Source of the DNA: Thermoplasmata archaeon
Lineage (GTDB): Archaea > Thermoplasmatota > Thermoplasmata > Lutacidiplasmatales > UBA184
NCBI GenBank assembly: GCA_030043255.1
Contig: JASHYB010000104.1
Location: 1-5,538 of the forward strand
Length of the DNA: 5,538 nt
Direction: 5' to 3'
The stretch's first letter is position 1, and each line of letters starts with the position of its first letter. Below the pieces are notes generated by a model. It was not told where the DNA came from, did not search any database, and saw nothing but the letters and a program-made list of their open reading frames with translations. Positions 1-5,538 of the stretch are shown here, in pieces. A program made the position numbers and the translations under genes.

Positions 1-1821
1 TTCGATAACCGCACCAACCTGATCTTCGTCGCGAACGCCTACTCCGACACGGTCGGCGTGGTCTCGGCGACGACGGGCAGCACGGTGGCCGAGATCTCCG
101 TGGGGGTCGAACCGGTGGCCGTAGCCTACGACCCGGACCGGGGCACGGTCTTCGTCGCTCAGGACGACAGCCTGCGGGTCCGGGTGCTGTCGGCCGCGAC
201 CGATCAGGTGGTGGCCCTCGTGCCGGTCCCCCGCGGGGCGGACGCGATCGCGTACGACAATGCGACCGACGAGATGTACGTCGCCACCGACGACCCCGGC
301 TCGGACAACGGCAGCGTCCTCGCCATCGCCGGCAGCAACGACAGCGTGGTCGCCAACATCTCCGTCGGGGACTTTCCGGACGGCGTGGCCTACGACCCGG
401 TCGACCAGCGCCTCTTCGTCGCGAACGGCAACTACCCCTACGGCCTCGGAACGGTCACGGTGATCTCCACGGTCTCCAACGCTGTGGTCGGGACCGTCGA
501 GGTCGGTCCCGACCCCGAGGGCGTGGCGTACGACCCCGCGCTCGGGGAGGTCTTCGTGGCCAACGACGGGTCCCATACGGTCTCGGTCCTCTCGGCCGAC
601 AGCCTCTCCTCGCTGGGTACCTTGGACCTGCCGCTAGCGCCGTCGACGCTGGCGTTCGACAACGCCTCGGGCCTGCTGTTCGTCGGCGGCTCGGGCACCG
701 ATGAGGTCCTCGGGCTCGCCCCGGCGAACGGCACCGTGATGCTGCGCGTCCCGCTCTCCGAGATCCCGACCGGACTGGTCGTCGACCCGGCCAACGGCTC
801 GCTGGCCGTGGGGGGGTACTCGAGCTTCTGCACCGACGCCGGCTGCGCCCCCAGCGAGGTCGCCCTCCTCAACGCGACGACCGGCACGCTCCTCGAAGCG
901 GCGTTCCTCGCGACGATCCCGTCGGACCTGGTCTACGACCCGGGCGCGCACGAGCTGTTCGTCGCCGAGCCGGCGTTCGACGACGTGCAGGTCTTCTCGA
1001 CGCCGTCCCTCGCGCTCGTCGCGACGGTGACGCTCCCGTCCCCGCCGCTCGCCCTCGCCTACGATGCTGCCTTGGGGCAGGTCTTCGTGTCGGACTCCGA
1101 CGCCGCCGGCGCCCCGGTCGTGTACGGGATCTCCGACGTGACTTGGACGATCGTCACCACGGTCGTGCTCCCCCAGTTCGGCGGGTTCGAGGAGTTCGGG
1201 GCGATGGTCTTCGACCCGGTCGACAACGAGCTGTTCCTCTCCAACGAGGACGGAACCTCGGTCTGGCTGGTCTCCCTGGACAACGACAGCTACGCGGGGA
1301 GCGTCCAGCTCTACGGCTACCCGGGCCCTCTGGTGTACGATCCCGCGAACGACGAGGTCCTCGTGGCCATCCTGTCGGCCGGCTGCTCGTACGTCTGCAG
1401 CGGGGTGGCGTCCATCGCCGCCGCCAACGCGTCGCTCCTCGAGGAGAACGGCGCGACCGCCGACATCACGTCGTTGGCGCTGGACCCGACCTCGGGGGTG
1501 GTCTACGCCTCGGAGGCCACCGGAGCGGCCGAAGAGATCGTCGTGCAGACGCTGCAGCCCGTGGGCGAGATCCCAGGCCTGGCCGGGGCCGGGCCGGTCC
1601 TCTTCGACCCGGCGACCGACCTGGTCTACTTCGGCAGCTACTACGGGGAGGTCAGCGTGGTCGCCGGCGGCTCCACGGTGGTGGTGGCGACGGTGGCGGT
1701 GCCCGGCGGGGCCGAAGGCGGCTTTGCGCTGGACCCGGCGGACGACGAGCTGTTCGCGACGAACCCCTCCGTGGGGACGCTGTCGGTCCTCGACCCGGGC
1801 AGCGGATCGTACGCGCCGTCC
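1..1821 (+). repeat. Array of 14 YVTN-type beta-propeller repeats in the plus-strand protein
   Basis: Repeat starts fall at about bases 1, 124, 250, 388, 526, 652, 778, 931, 1057, 1207, 1333, 1477, 1600 and 1726. The base unit is 42 codons (126 nt). Seven repeats (2, 5, 6, 8, 10, 13 and, allowing for one residue cut off by the window edge, 1) have that length. Repeats 3, 4, 7, 9 and 11 are longer (46-51 codons), repeat 12 is one shorter, and repeat 14 is a half-repeat of 32 codons running into the first Ig-like module. The repeats are strongly diverged; the most canonical are 4 and 5, with AYDP and [LV]FVAN. Fourteen repeats suit two seven-bladed propellers or one very large ring. More repeats could lie upstream, though comparison with the paralogue suggests that only a half-blade is missing. 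Confidence 0.85.
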
Positions 1822-2556
1822 TACGTCGTCAGCTTCACCGAGGTGGGGCCGGCCTACTGGTACGATTGGCAGCTGCTGTTCGACGGCCAGCAGGACTACG
1901 TCCCGGGACTGGCCGCGTCGTTCGCGCTGCCGAACGGCAGCTACCCGTACGTCATCCTGCTGGAGTCCGGATGGACGACCAGCGCGACGAAGGGCGTCGC
2001 CGCCGCCGGCGTCGTGACCGTCAACGGCCGGGATGCGACGCTGAACGTGTCGTTCGTTCGCGCGAAGACCTACCACCTGACGTTCTCGGAGCAAGGGGCC
2101 GTGAACGGCGGCGTCTGGTGCGTGGTGGTGGTCGCCCAGTTCTGCACCCAGGCCCGCAGCTTCGTGCTGGGGGCGGCCGGCCCCGGGACCTACACCTACC
2201 AGGTGGAGACCTACGGGAACGAGACGGTGACCGCGACCCTGAACGGCCAGGCGCTGCCGCTCTCCGGGACGCTGGCGCTCACCTCACGCTCGCTGACGGT
2301 CCACCTCTCGTACCGGATCCTCTTCCCCGTCACCCTTACGGAAACCGGCCTTCCCACGGGCACGAACTGGAGCGTCACGATCGACAAGGTGACCTACACC
2401 ACCAACGCGAGCCAGCTGACGCTGCAGCTGCCGAACGGCCGGTACCCGATCTCCGTCGCGTCGGTCGCCGGCTATCGCGCGCATCTTCGGCCGGCCGTCG
2501 TGATCGTCCGGGGCCAGGGGACGAGCGCGGAGATCCGGTTCACCGCGTTGGCCTAG
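1..2556 (+). CDS. Secreted YVTN/YncE-type beta-propeller protein with three C-terminal Ig-like modules (5' partial)
   Basis: The reading frame is open from base 1 to the TAG at 2554-2556 (851 visible residues). The first in-frame GTG, at base 58, is not the start, because repeat 1 already runs through bases 1-57 in the same frame. Residues 1-607 hold 14 repeats of about 42 residues, each opening with a [AV][YF]DP-type motif followed by a [FV]VA strand and a 'VVATVxVG'-like strand. This is the YVTN (TIGR02276) / YncE pattern known from archaeal surface proteins. Residues 608-851 form three Ig-like modules, the last with the canonical TETGLPTGTNWSV. Six cysteines are visible, in three close pairs (277/282, 462/466, 707/715), which fits an oxidising, extracytoplasmic location. 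At least a dozen N-x-S/T sequons are present. The protein ends at FTALA with no membrane segment, unlike its convergent paralogue. Any signal peptide lies upstream of the window. A catalytic function is not supported; a binding or structural surface role is inferred. Confidence 0.9.
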   Translation, partial: FDNRTNLIFVANAYSDTVGVVSATTGSTVAEISVGVEPVAVAYDPDRGTVFVAQDDSLRVRVLSAATDQVVALVPVPRGADAIAYDNATDEMYVATDDPGSDNGSVLAIAGSNDSVVANISVGDFPDGVAYDPVDQRLFVANGNYPYGLGTVTVISTVSNAVVGTVEVGPDPEGVAYDPALGEVFVANDGSHTVSVLSADSLSSLGTLDLPLAPSTLAFDNASGLLFVGGSGTDEVLGLAPANGTVMLRVPLSEIPTGLVVDPANGSLAVGGYSSFCTDAGCAPSEVALLNATTGTLLEAAFLATIPSDLVYDPGAHELFVAEPAFDDVQVFSTPSLALVATVTLPSPPLALAYDAALGQVFVSDSDAAGAPVVYGISDVTWTIVTTVVLPQFGGFEEFGAMVFDPVDNELFLSNEDGTSVWLVSLDNDSYAGSVQLYGYPGPLVYDPANDEVLVAILSAGCSYVCSGVASIAAANASLLEENGATADITSLALDPTSGVVYASEATGAAEEIVVQTLQPVGEIPGLAGAGPVLFDPATDLVYFGSYYGEVSVVAGGSTVVVATVAVPGGAEGGFALDPADDELFATNPSVGTLSVLDPGSGSYAPSYVVSFTEVGPAYWYDWQLLFDGQQDYVPGLAASFALPNGSYPYVILLESGWTTSATKGVAAAGVVTVNGRDATLNVSFVRAKTYHLTFSEQGAVNGGVWCVVVVAQFCTQARSFVLGAAGPGTYTYQVETYGNETVTATLNGQALPLSGTLALTSRSLTVHLSYRILFPVTLTETGLPTGTNWSVTIDKVTYTTNASQLTLQLPNGRYPISVASVAGYRAHLRPAVVIVRGQGTSAEIRFTALA
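1822..2553 (+). repeat. Three tandem Ig-like 'TETGLPxGTxWSV' modules in the plus-strand protein
   Basis: Module boundaries are roughly 1822-2067, 2071-2319 and 2320-2553, about 80 residues each. Each opens with a beta strand of the form VxF[ST]E followed by a turn and an aromatic W, and carries an [LA]xxGxYxY strand mid-module. The first is atypical, with GPAYWYDW in place of GLPxGTxW. The second carries the cysteine pair in WCV-x6-C. The third is canonical. Line by line they match modules 2, 3 and 4 of the convergent paralogue: FVRAKTYHLTFSEQG against FVKGKTAILTFAEKG at one junction, and FPVT[LF]T[EQ]TGL at the next. They probably form a stalk that projects or attaches the propeller. The Ig-like fold is inferred from the strand pattern and not proven. 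Confidence 0.75.
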
Positions 2557-2567
2557 CGCCGTCCCCG

Positions 2568-2585
2568 CCGGCGGCCGATCGCCGG
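2568..2585. terminator. Short GC hairpin between the convergent genes (weak terminator candidate)
   Basis: A perfect 6-bp inverted repeat, CCGGCG and CGCCGG, flanks a six-base loop (GCCGAT) in the middle of the 30-base gap between the two stop codons. Because it is symmetric it would fold on both transcripts. There is no T-tract on either side, so it matches neither a bacterial intrinsic terminator nor a T-rich archaeal terminator. In DNA this GC-rich such a hairpin could arise by chance. Confidence 0.2.
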
Positions 2586-2586
2586 G

Positions 2587-5538
2587 CTAGCGGCGCCGGT
2601 TCCCCCGGTGGGCCGGACGGGCACGTAGCGCACGAACGACACCGAGCGCTCCGAGGCCGATCAGCCCGGAGACTTCCAGCCCGGCGAGCGCTGAGCTCCC
2701 CTTGGCGGCCCCGCCCGCGGGCTGGGTCACGGAAAGGAGCGCCGGGACCGCGGCCGGCAGCTTGCCCGTCTTCACCGCCGTGAAGGTGACCGCGACCGAG
2801 ACCGGGGCGTCCACGACCTTCACCGACTTCGGCGAGCCCTTGCTGGTGAAGCCCGTGACCTTGCCGACCTTGTAGGCGTAGCTGCCGTTGCCGAGGTTGA
2901 AGACGATCGGCCCGCCGGTGGCGTTGGTCAGGGTCACGCCCTTGATCGTGACCGACCAGCCGCCGCTCGTCAGCCCGGTCTGGGTGAAGGTCACCGGGAA
3001 CGGGTAGAGGAACGTCAGCGCGAACGCCGTGCTGGCGGCGACGACGTAGGTGCCGGCGGTGGCGACCGTGAGCTTGGCGACCTTCGCGGTGATCACCTGG
3101 CCGCTGAGCGGCTTGACGGCGTACGGGTAGCTCGCCGGCGTCAGGTTCAGGACCTTCAGGCTCGCCGTGCTCGTGCAGCGGTCCAGCGCCGAGAGCTGGA
3201 CGCACCAGGTCTGGCCCTTGGGCAGCCCCTTCTCGGCGAAGGTGAGGATCGCGGTCTTGCCCTTGACGAAGGCGAAGTTCTCCTGGACGGAGGCGCCGTT
3301 GACCGTGACGCTGCCGTTCGGGTCGATCCCGTAGACCCGCTGGCCGCTCGGGCCGGTGATCAGGAACGGGTAGGTGCCGTTCGTCACGGAGACGTTGATG
3401 GTGGCGGCCGAGCTCGAGTAGGAGGTGCCGTTGACCACCACGGTCCAGGCCTTGTTCTTCGGGAGCCCGCCGGTCTCGCTGAAGCCGATGAGGTAGGTCT
3501 CGGCGTGGAAGCTGACCGAGACGCTGACCGCCGCGCCGGCGACCGTGAACGTCCCCGGGGCGGCGGCGTAGCGCAGGCTCGGGGTGGTCACGACGTACTG
3601 GTACGGTCCGTCCGGCTCGAGGAAGCCGAGGCTGGTGCCGTTCGTGGTGTTCGCGATCTCGCCTACGGTCACGGTCCAGCTGGCGCCGGTGGGCAGCCCG
3701 GTCTCGTTGAAGGTCACCGGGAAGGTGGTGCCCAGCACCGAGACCGTCCCCTGGCCCTGGTTGGCGACCAGCACCCCGCTGCGGGACGGGTCGTAGGCGG
3801 AAGCGATCGGGTCGGAGCCGACGGTCACCGTGCCGCTGACGGTGTCGGTGGCGGTGGCGATCACGCTCACGGTGTTCTCGCCGGAGTTCGTGACGAACGC
3901 CTCGTGGTCGGCGACGTCGTAGGCGACGCTGGTCGGCTGCGAGCCGACGCCGACGTTCGCCACGACCTTGTCGGAGGTGTCGTTGATGACGCTGACGTTG
4001 CCGGAGTTCGCGTTCGCGACGAACACCTCGCCGAGCGCGGCGTCGTACGCGAGCCCCTCCGGGCCGGCCCCGACCGCCACCGTCGCGACGACGGTGTCGT
4101 TGCTGTCCGCGATCACGCTCACCGAACTGGTGTCGAAGTCGGAGACGAACACCTCGTCGTGCGCCGGGTCGTAGACCGCCCCGAAGGTGCCGGTCCCGAC
4201 CTGCGCGACGGCGGTCACCGTGTCGCTGCCGTCGGAGATCACGCTCACGTTGTTCGTGCTGAGGCTGGTGACGAACAGCTCGTCCAGGTGCGGGTCGTAG
4301 GCGATCCCGCGGGGGCTCGCCCCGACGGCGATGGAAGTCACGTAGGAGGTGGAGGCCGCGGAGACGACGCCGACCGCCGAGGCGCTCGGTTCGACGACGT
4401 ACAGGCGGTTCTTGCCGCTGTCGAAGGCGACCGGCCCGGGGGTCGCCTTGAGCGAGGCGTTGCCCGTCGGCGCGAGGGTCGAGTTCGGCAGCGCGGAGAG
4501 CTCCTGCGCGTCGGCGACCGAGACGAACGCCGCGTTGCGCGTGGCGTCGAAGGTAAGGCCCGCCGGCATCTCACCGACCGGGGCCGAGCCCACGACGGTG
4601 CTCGTGGCGCCGGAGACCAGCGTCAGGTTGTCGCTGCCGGAGTCGGCGACGGCGATCTCGCCCAGACCGGAGTCGAAGGCGACGCCGATCGGCTGCGGGC
4701 CGACGGCCACCGTCGTCGTCAGCGCGTCGGTGGTCGCGGAGATCACGCTCAGGTTGTTCGCGCCGTCGTCGGTGACGAAGATCTCGCCCGCGGTGCCGTC
4801 GTAGACGAGGCCCTGCGGCTCGGAGCCGACCGTCACGGTGGTCAGCACCTTGTCGGAGGCGTCGGAGATCACGCTGACGGAGTCGGAGCCGTAGTTCGCG
4901 ACGAACAGCTCGGCCTGCGCCGAGTCGTAGGCGATCGCCCACGGGCTCGTGCCGACCTTGACGGTCGCCACGACCTTGTTGCTGGTGTCGTTGAGGACGC
5001 TGACGTTCCCGCTGCCCGAGTTGGCGACGTCGATCTGGCCCTTGCCGTGGTCGTAGGCGAGCCCTTCGGGCGTGACGCCCACCCCGACCGTGGTCAGGTA
5101 GGTGTTGGAGGTATCGTTGAGGATCGCGACCCCGTCGATCGTGGCGACGTACACCTCGCCCTTGCTCGGGTCGTAGGTCGCCCCGCGCGGGTTCGAGGGT
5201 AGCGCGATCGTCGCGACCACGCGGTTGCTCGCGTCGGAGATGACGCTCACGTTGTCCGAGTTGTAGTTCGTGACGAACACTTCGGACTTGGCCCGGTCGT
5301 AGACGACCCCCTGCGGGTCGTGGCCGACGGGGACCGTCGCGACGACCTGGTGGGTGGCGTCGGCGACCACGCTCACCGAGTTGGATCCGGTGTCGGCGAC
5401 GAACAGCTCGCCCTTACCGGTATCGTAGGCGACCTGGGTCGGGTCGACGCCGTTGTGCGCCAGGAAGTTCCCCGCGACGGTGGTGCCGTTGACGAGCACG
5501 GCGGTCTCCAGGACCGACGTGACCGGATCGTCCGAGGG
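2587..5538 (-). CDS. Membrane-anchored YVTN/YncE-type beta-propeller surface protein with four Ig-like modules (5' partial)
   Basis: The frame is open from the window edge at 5538 to the stop (CTA on the plus strand, 2587-2589), giving 983 visible residues. A GTG at 5499-5497 could be read as a start, but 13 in-frame codons precede it without a stop and no signal peptide follows it, so the gene probably begins outside the window. Numbering residues from that GTG, 1-23 are an isolated half-blade, 24-590 are 14 YVTN repeats (13 full and a final half), 593-908 are four Ig-like modules, 909-934 are a Lys/Pro/Ala/Gly linker, about 937-956 are one hydrophobic helix, and the tail is rich in Arg. The repeats are very regular, with motifs such as FVTN, VSVISDAS and VVATVxVG. 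More than twenty N-x-S/T sequons are present and only two cysteines (766, 775). The topology fits an exported propeller on a stalk with a C-terminal anchor. Ligand and function are unknown; no enzyme motif is seen. Confidence 0.92.
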   Translation of the reverse strand, partial: PSDDPVTSVLETAVLVNGTTVAGNFLAHNGVDPTQVAYDTGKGELFVADTGSNSVSVVADATHQVVATVPVGHDPQGVVYDRAKSEVFVTNYNSDNVSVISDASNRVVATIALPSNPRGATYDPSKGEVYVATIDGVAILNDTSNTYLTTVGVGVTPEGLAYDHGKGQIDVANSGSGNVSVLNDTSNKVVATVKVGTSPWAIAYDSAQAELFVANYGSDSVSVISDASDKVLTTVTVGSEPQGLVYDGTAGEIFVTDDGANNLSVISATTDALTTTVAVGPQPIGVAFDSGLGEIAVADSGSDNLTLVSGATSTVVGSAPVGEMPAGLTFDATRNAAFVSVADAQELSALPNSTLAPTGNASLKATPGPVAFDSGKNRLYVVEPSASAVGVVSAASTSYVTSIAVGASPRGIAYDPHLDELFVTSLSTNNVSVISDGSDTVTAVAQVGTGTFGAVYDPAHDEVFVSDFDTSSVSVIADSNDTVVATVAVGAGPEGLAYDAALGEVFVANANSGNVSVINDTSDKVVANVGVGSQPTSVAYDVADHEAFVTNSGENTVSVIATATDTVSGTVTVGSDPIASAYDPSRSGVLVANQGQGTVSVLGTTFPVTFNETGLPTGASWTVTVGEIANTTNGTSLGFLEPDGPYQYVVTTPSLRYAAAPGTFTVAGAAVSVSVSFHAETYLIGFSETGGLPKNKAWTVVVNGTSYSSSAATINVSVTNGTYPFLITGPSGQRVYGIDPNGSVTVNGASVQENFAFVKGKTAILTFAEKGLPKGQTWCVQLSALDRCTSTASLKVLNLTPASYPYAVKPLSGQVITAKVAKLTVATAGTYVVAASTAFALTFLYPFPVTFTQTGLTSGGWSVTIKGVTLTNATGGPIVFNLGNGSYAYKVGKVTGFTSKGSPKSVKVVDAPVSVAVTFTAVKTGKLPAAVPALLSVTQPAGGAAKGSSALAGLEVSGLIGLGALGVVRALRARPAHRGNRRR
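2590..2691 (-). other. C-terminal transmembrane anchor and Arg-rich cytoplasmic tail of the minus-strand protein
   Basis: Residues about 937-956 form an uncharged, Ala/Leu/Gly/Val-rich stretch apart from one Glu (ALAGLEVSGLIGLGALGVV), encoded at roughly 2632-2691. It is followed directly by a tail with seven basic Arg/His residues or more (RALRARPAHRGNRRR) and the stop. A single helix with a positive tail at the extreme C-terminus predicts a type I orientation, with the propeller outside. The tail lacks an LPxTG-type sorting motif and a PGF-type archaeosortase motif, so a simple membrane anchor is the best reading. Confidence 0.75.
2776..3723 (-). repeat. Four tandem Ig-like 'TETGLPxGTxW' modules in the minus-strand protein
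   Basis: Approximate limits on the plus strand, in protein order, are 3499-3723, 3262-3495, 3007-3255 and 2776-3000. Opening motifs are FPVTFNETGLPTGASW, LIGFSETGGLPKNKAW, AILTFAEKGLPKGQTWC and FPVTFTQTGLTSGGW. The second and fourth also show the mid-module [TG]NG[TS]Y motif. The third carries C766 and C775, eight residues apart. The first module has no counterpart in the convergent paralogue, whose three modules align with modules 2-4 here. A beta-sandwich stalk is inferred. Confidence 0.8.
3730..5430 (-). repeat. Array of 14 near-regular YVTN-type beta-propeller repeats in the minus-strand protein
   Basis: Counting down from 5430, 12 of the 13 full repeats are exactly 42 codons and one (the third) is 40, so the DNA has a clear 126-nt period. 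The plus-strand motif GTCGTAGGCG, encoding the AYD motif, recurs in phase, for example near 3790 and 3916. Repeat 14 stops after its second strand (VLVANQGQGTVSVL) and joins the first Ig-like module. The consensus is [AV]YDxxxGE[VL]FVAN, a short Gly/Ser/Asn loop, [NS]VSVI[SN]D, then VVATVxVGxxPxG[LV]. Repeat 8 is the most degenerate and lies just past the middle. Family knowledge (TIGR02276, YncE-like) supports one propeller blade per repeat. Confidence 0.92.
5431..5538 (-). other. N-terminal half-blade that may close the propeller of the minus-strand protein
   Basis: The 36 residues before the first full repeat contain LVNGTTVAGNFLAHNGVDPTQV. This aligns with the second half of a standard repeat (VISDASNKVVATVxVGxxPxGV). 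The last repeat lacks exactly this half. This is the usual closure pattern of beta-propellers, in which an N-terminal strand completes the final blade. It also implies that the array is complete here and that little beyond a signal peptide and a short lead is missing upstream. Confidence 0.6.

Noticed and set aside
58..60. GTG as the start codon of the plus-strand gene
   Set aside because: The frame is open to base 1 and bases 1-57 encode a good repeat start (FDNRTNLIFVANAYSDTV), so this GTG is an internal Val codon.
1..1821. Enzymatic propeller (lactonase, PQQ-dependent dehydrogenase or similar)
   Set aside because: No PQQ-binding tryptophan-docking motif, no metal-binding Glu/Asn/Asp constellation and no catalytic motif could be recognised; the YVTN repeat pattern alone does not imply catalysis.
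634..2094. Long minus-strand open frame of 486 codons opposite the plus-strand gene
   Set aside because: Low-complexity Arg/Gly/Val-rich translation with no strand or motif pattern; it is the antisense shadow of the YVTN repeats.
1143..2783. Plus-strand open frame of 546 codons overlapping both genes
   Set aside because: Out of frame with the real gene, Arg/Gly/Pro-rich, crossing the gap and the convergent gene without any recognisable motif.
2540..3205. Minus-strand open frame of 221 codons overlapping the 3' end of the minus-strand gene
   Set aside because: A frame shadow of the Ig-like modules, rich in Arg, Gly, Asp and His; no domain is recognisable.
3505..5202. Long plus-strand open frame of 565 codons opposite the minus-strand propeller gene
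   Set aside because: Its translation is a monotonous Arg/Gly/Asp/Val/His-rich shadow of the repeat-coding frame; stop codons are rare because of the GC bias. The opposite strand has a clear domain structure.
3730..5430. CRISPR-like or tandem non-coding repeat array, suggested by the 126-nt periodicity
   Set aside because: The period is 42 codons and falls within one open frame; units are diverged protein repeats with no constant repeat or unique spacer pattern.
5497..5499. GTG as the start codon of the minus-strand gene
   Set aside because: Thirteen in-frame codons precede it to the window edge without a stop, and no signal peptide follows it although the protein has a C-terminal anchor and must be exported.

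Overview
The window is a strongly GC-rich stretch (about two thirds G+C by eye) almost completely filled by two long, convergent protein-coding genes. Both run off the window at their 5' ends. They meet tail to tail across a gap of 30 bases. No RNA gene, mobile element, CRISPR array, promoter or start codon can be supported; the true starts and promoters lie outside the window on both sides.

Layout: bases 1-2556 (+) encode the C-terminal 851 residues of a large extracytoplasmic protein. It has 14 YVTN/YncE-type beta-propeller repeats followed by three Ig-like 'TETGLPxGTxWSV' modules, and it ends without a membrane anchor. Bases 2557-2586 are non-coding and contain only a short GC hairpin. Bases 2587-5538 (-) encode 983 residues of a paralogue: an N-terminal half-blade, 14 repeats (the last a half), four Ig-like modules, a low-complexity linker, one C-terminal transmembrane helix and an Arg-rich tail. 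Modules 1-3 of the plus-strand protein match modules 2-4 of the minus-strand protein in order, so the pair shares ancestry over the whole visible length. The differences are one extra module and the anchor.

Organism: YVTN propellers fused to repeated 'F[ST]E[TS]GLPxGTxW ... LPNGxYxY' modules, many N-glycosylation sequons and a C-terminal anchor with a basic tail suggest the cell surface of an archaeon. From general knowledge of where this module combination is common, I favour an uncultivated GC-rich Thermoplasmatota lineage (soil or acid-environment type). This is inference; a GC-rich bacterium is not excluded.

Working together: the likeliest picture is two surface proteins from one duplicated family, one anchored in the membrane and one released or held non-covalently, each presenting a large propeller platform on an Ig-like stalk. 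No catalytic motif is visible in either, so binding, adhesion or a structural role at the cell surface is more plausible than enzymatic activity. I found no evidence of a defence, mobile or biosynthetic system here. The interest lies in the paired architecture: blade number, propeller closure, cysteine pairs and loss or gain of the anchor.
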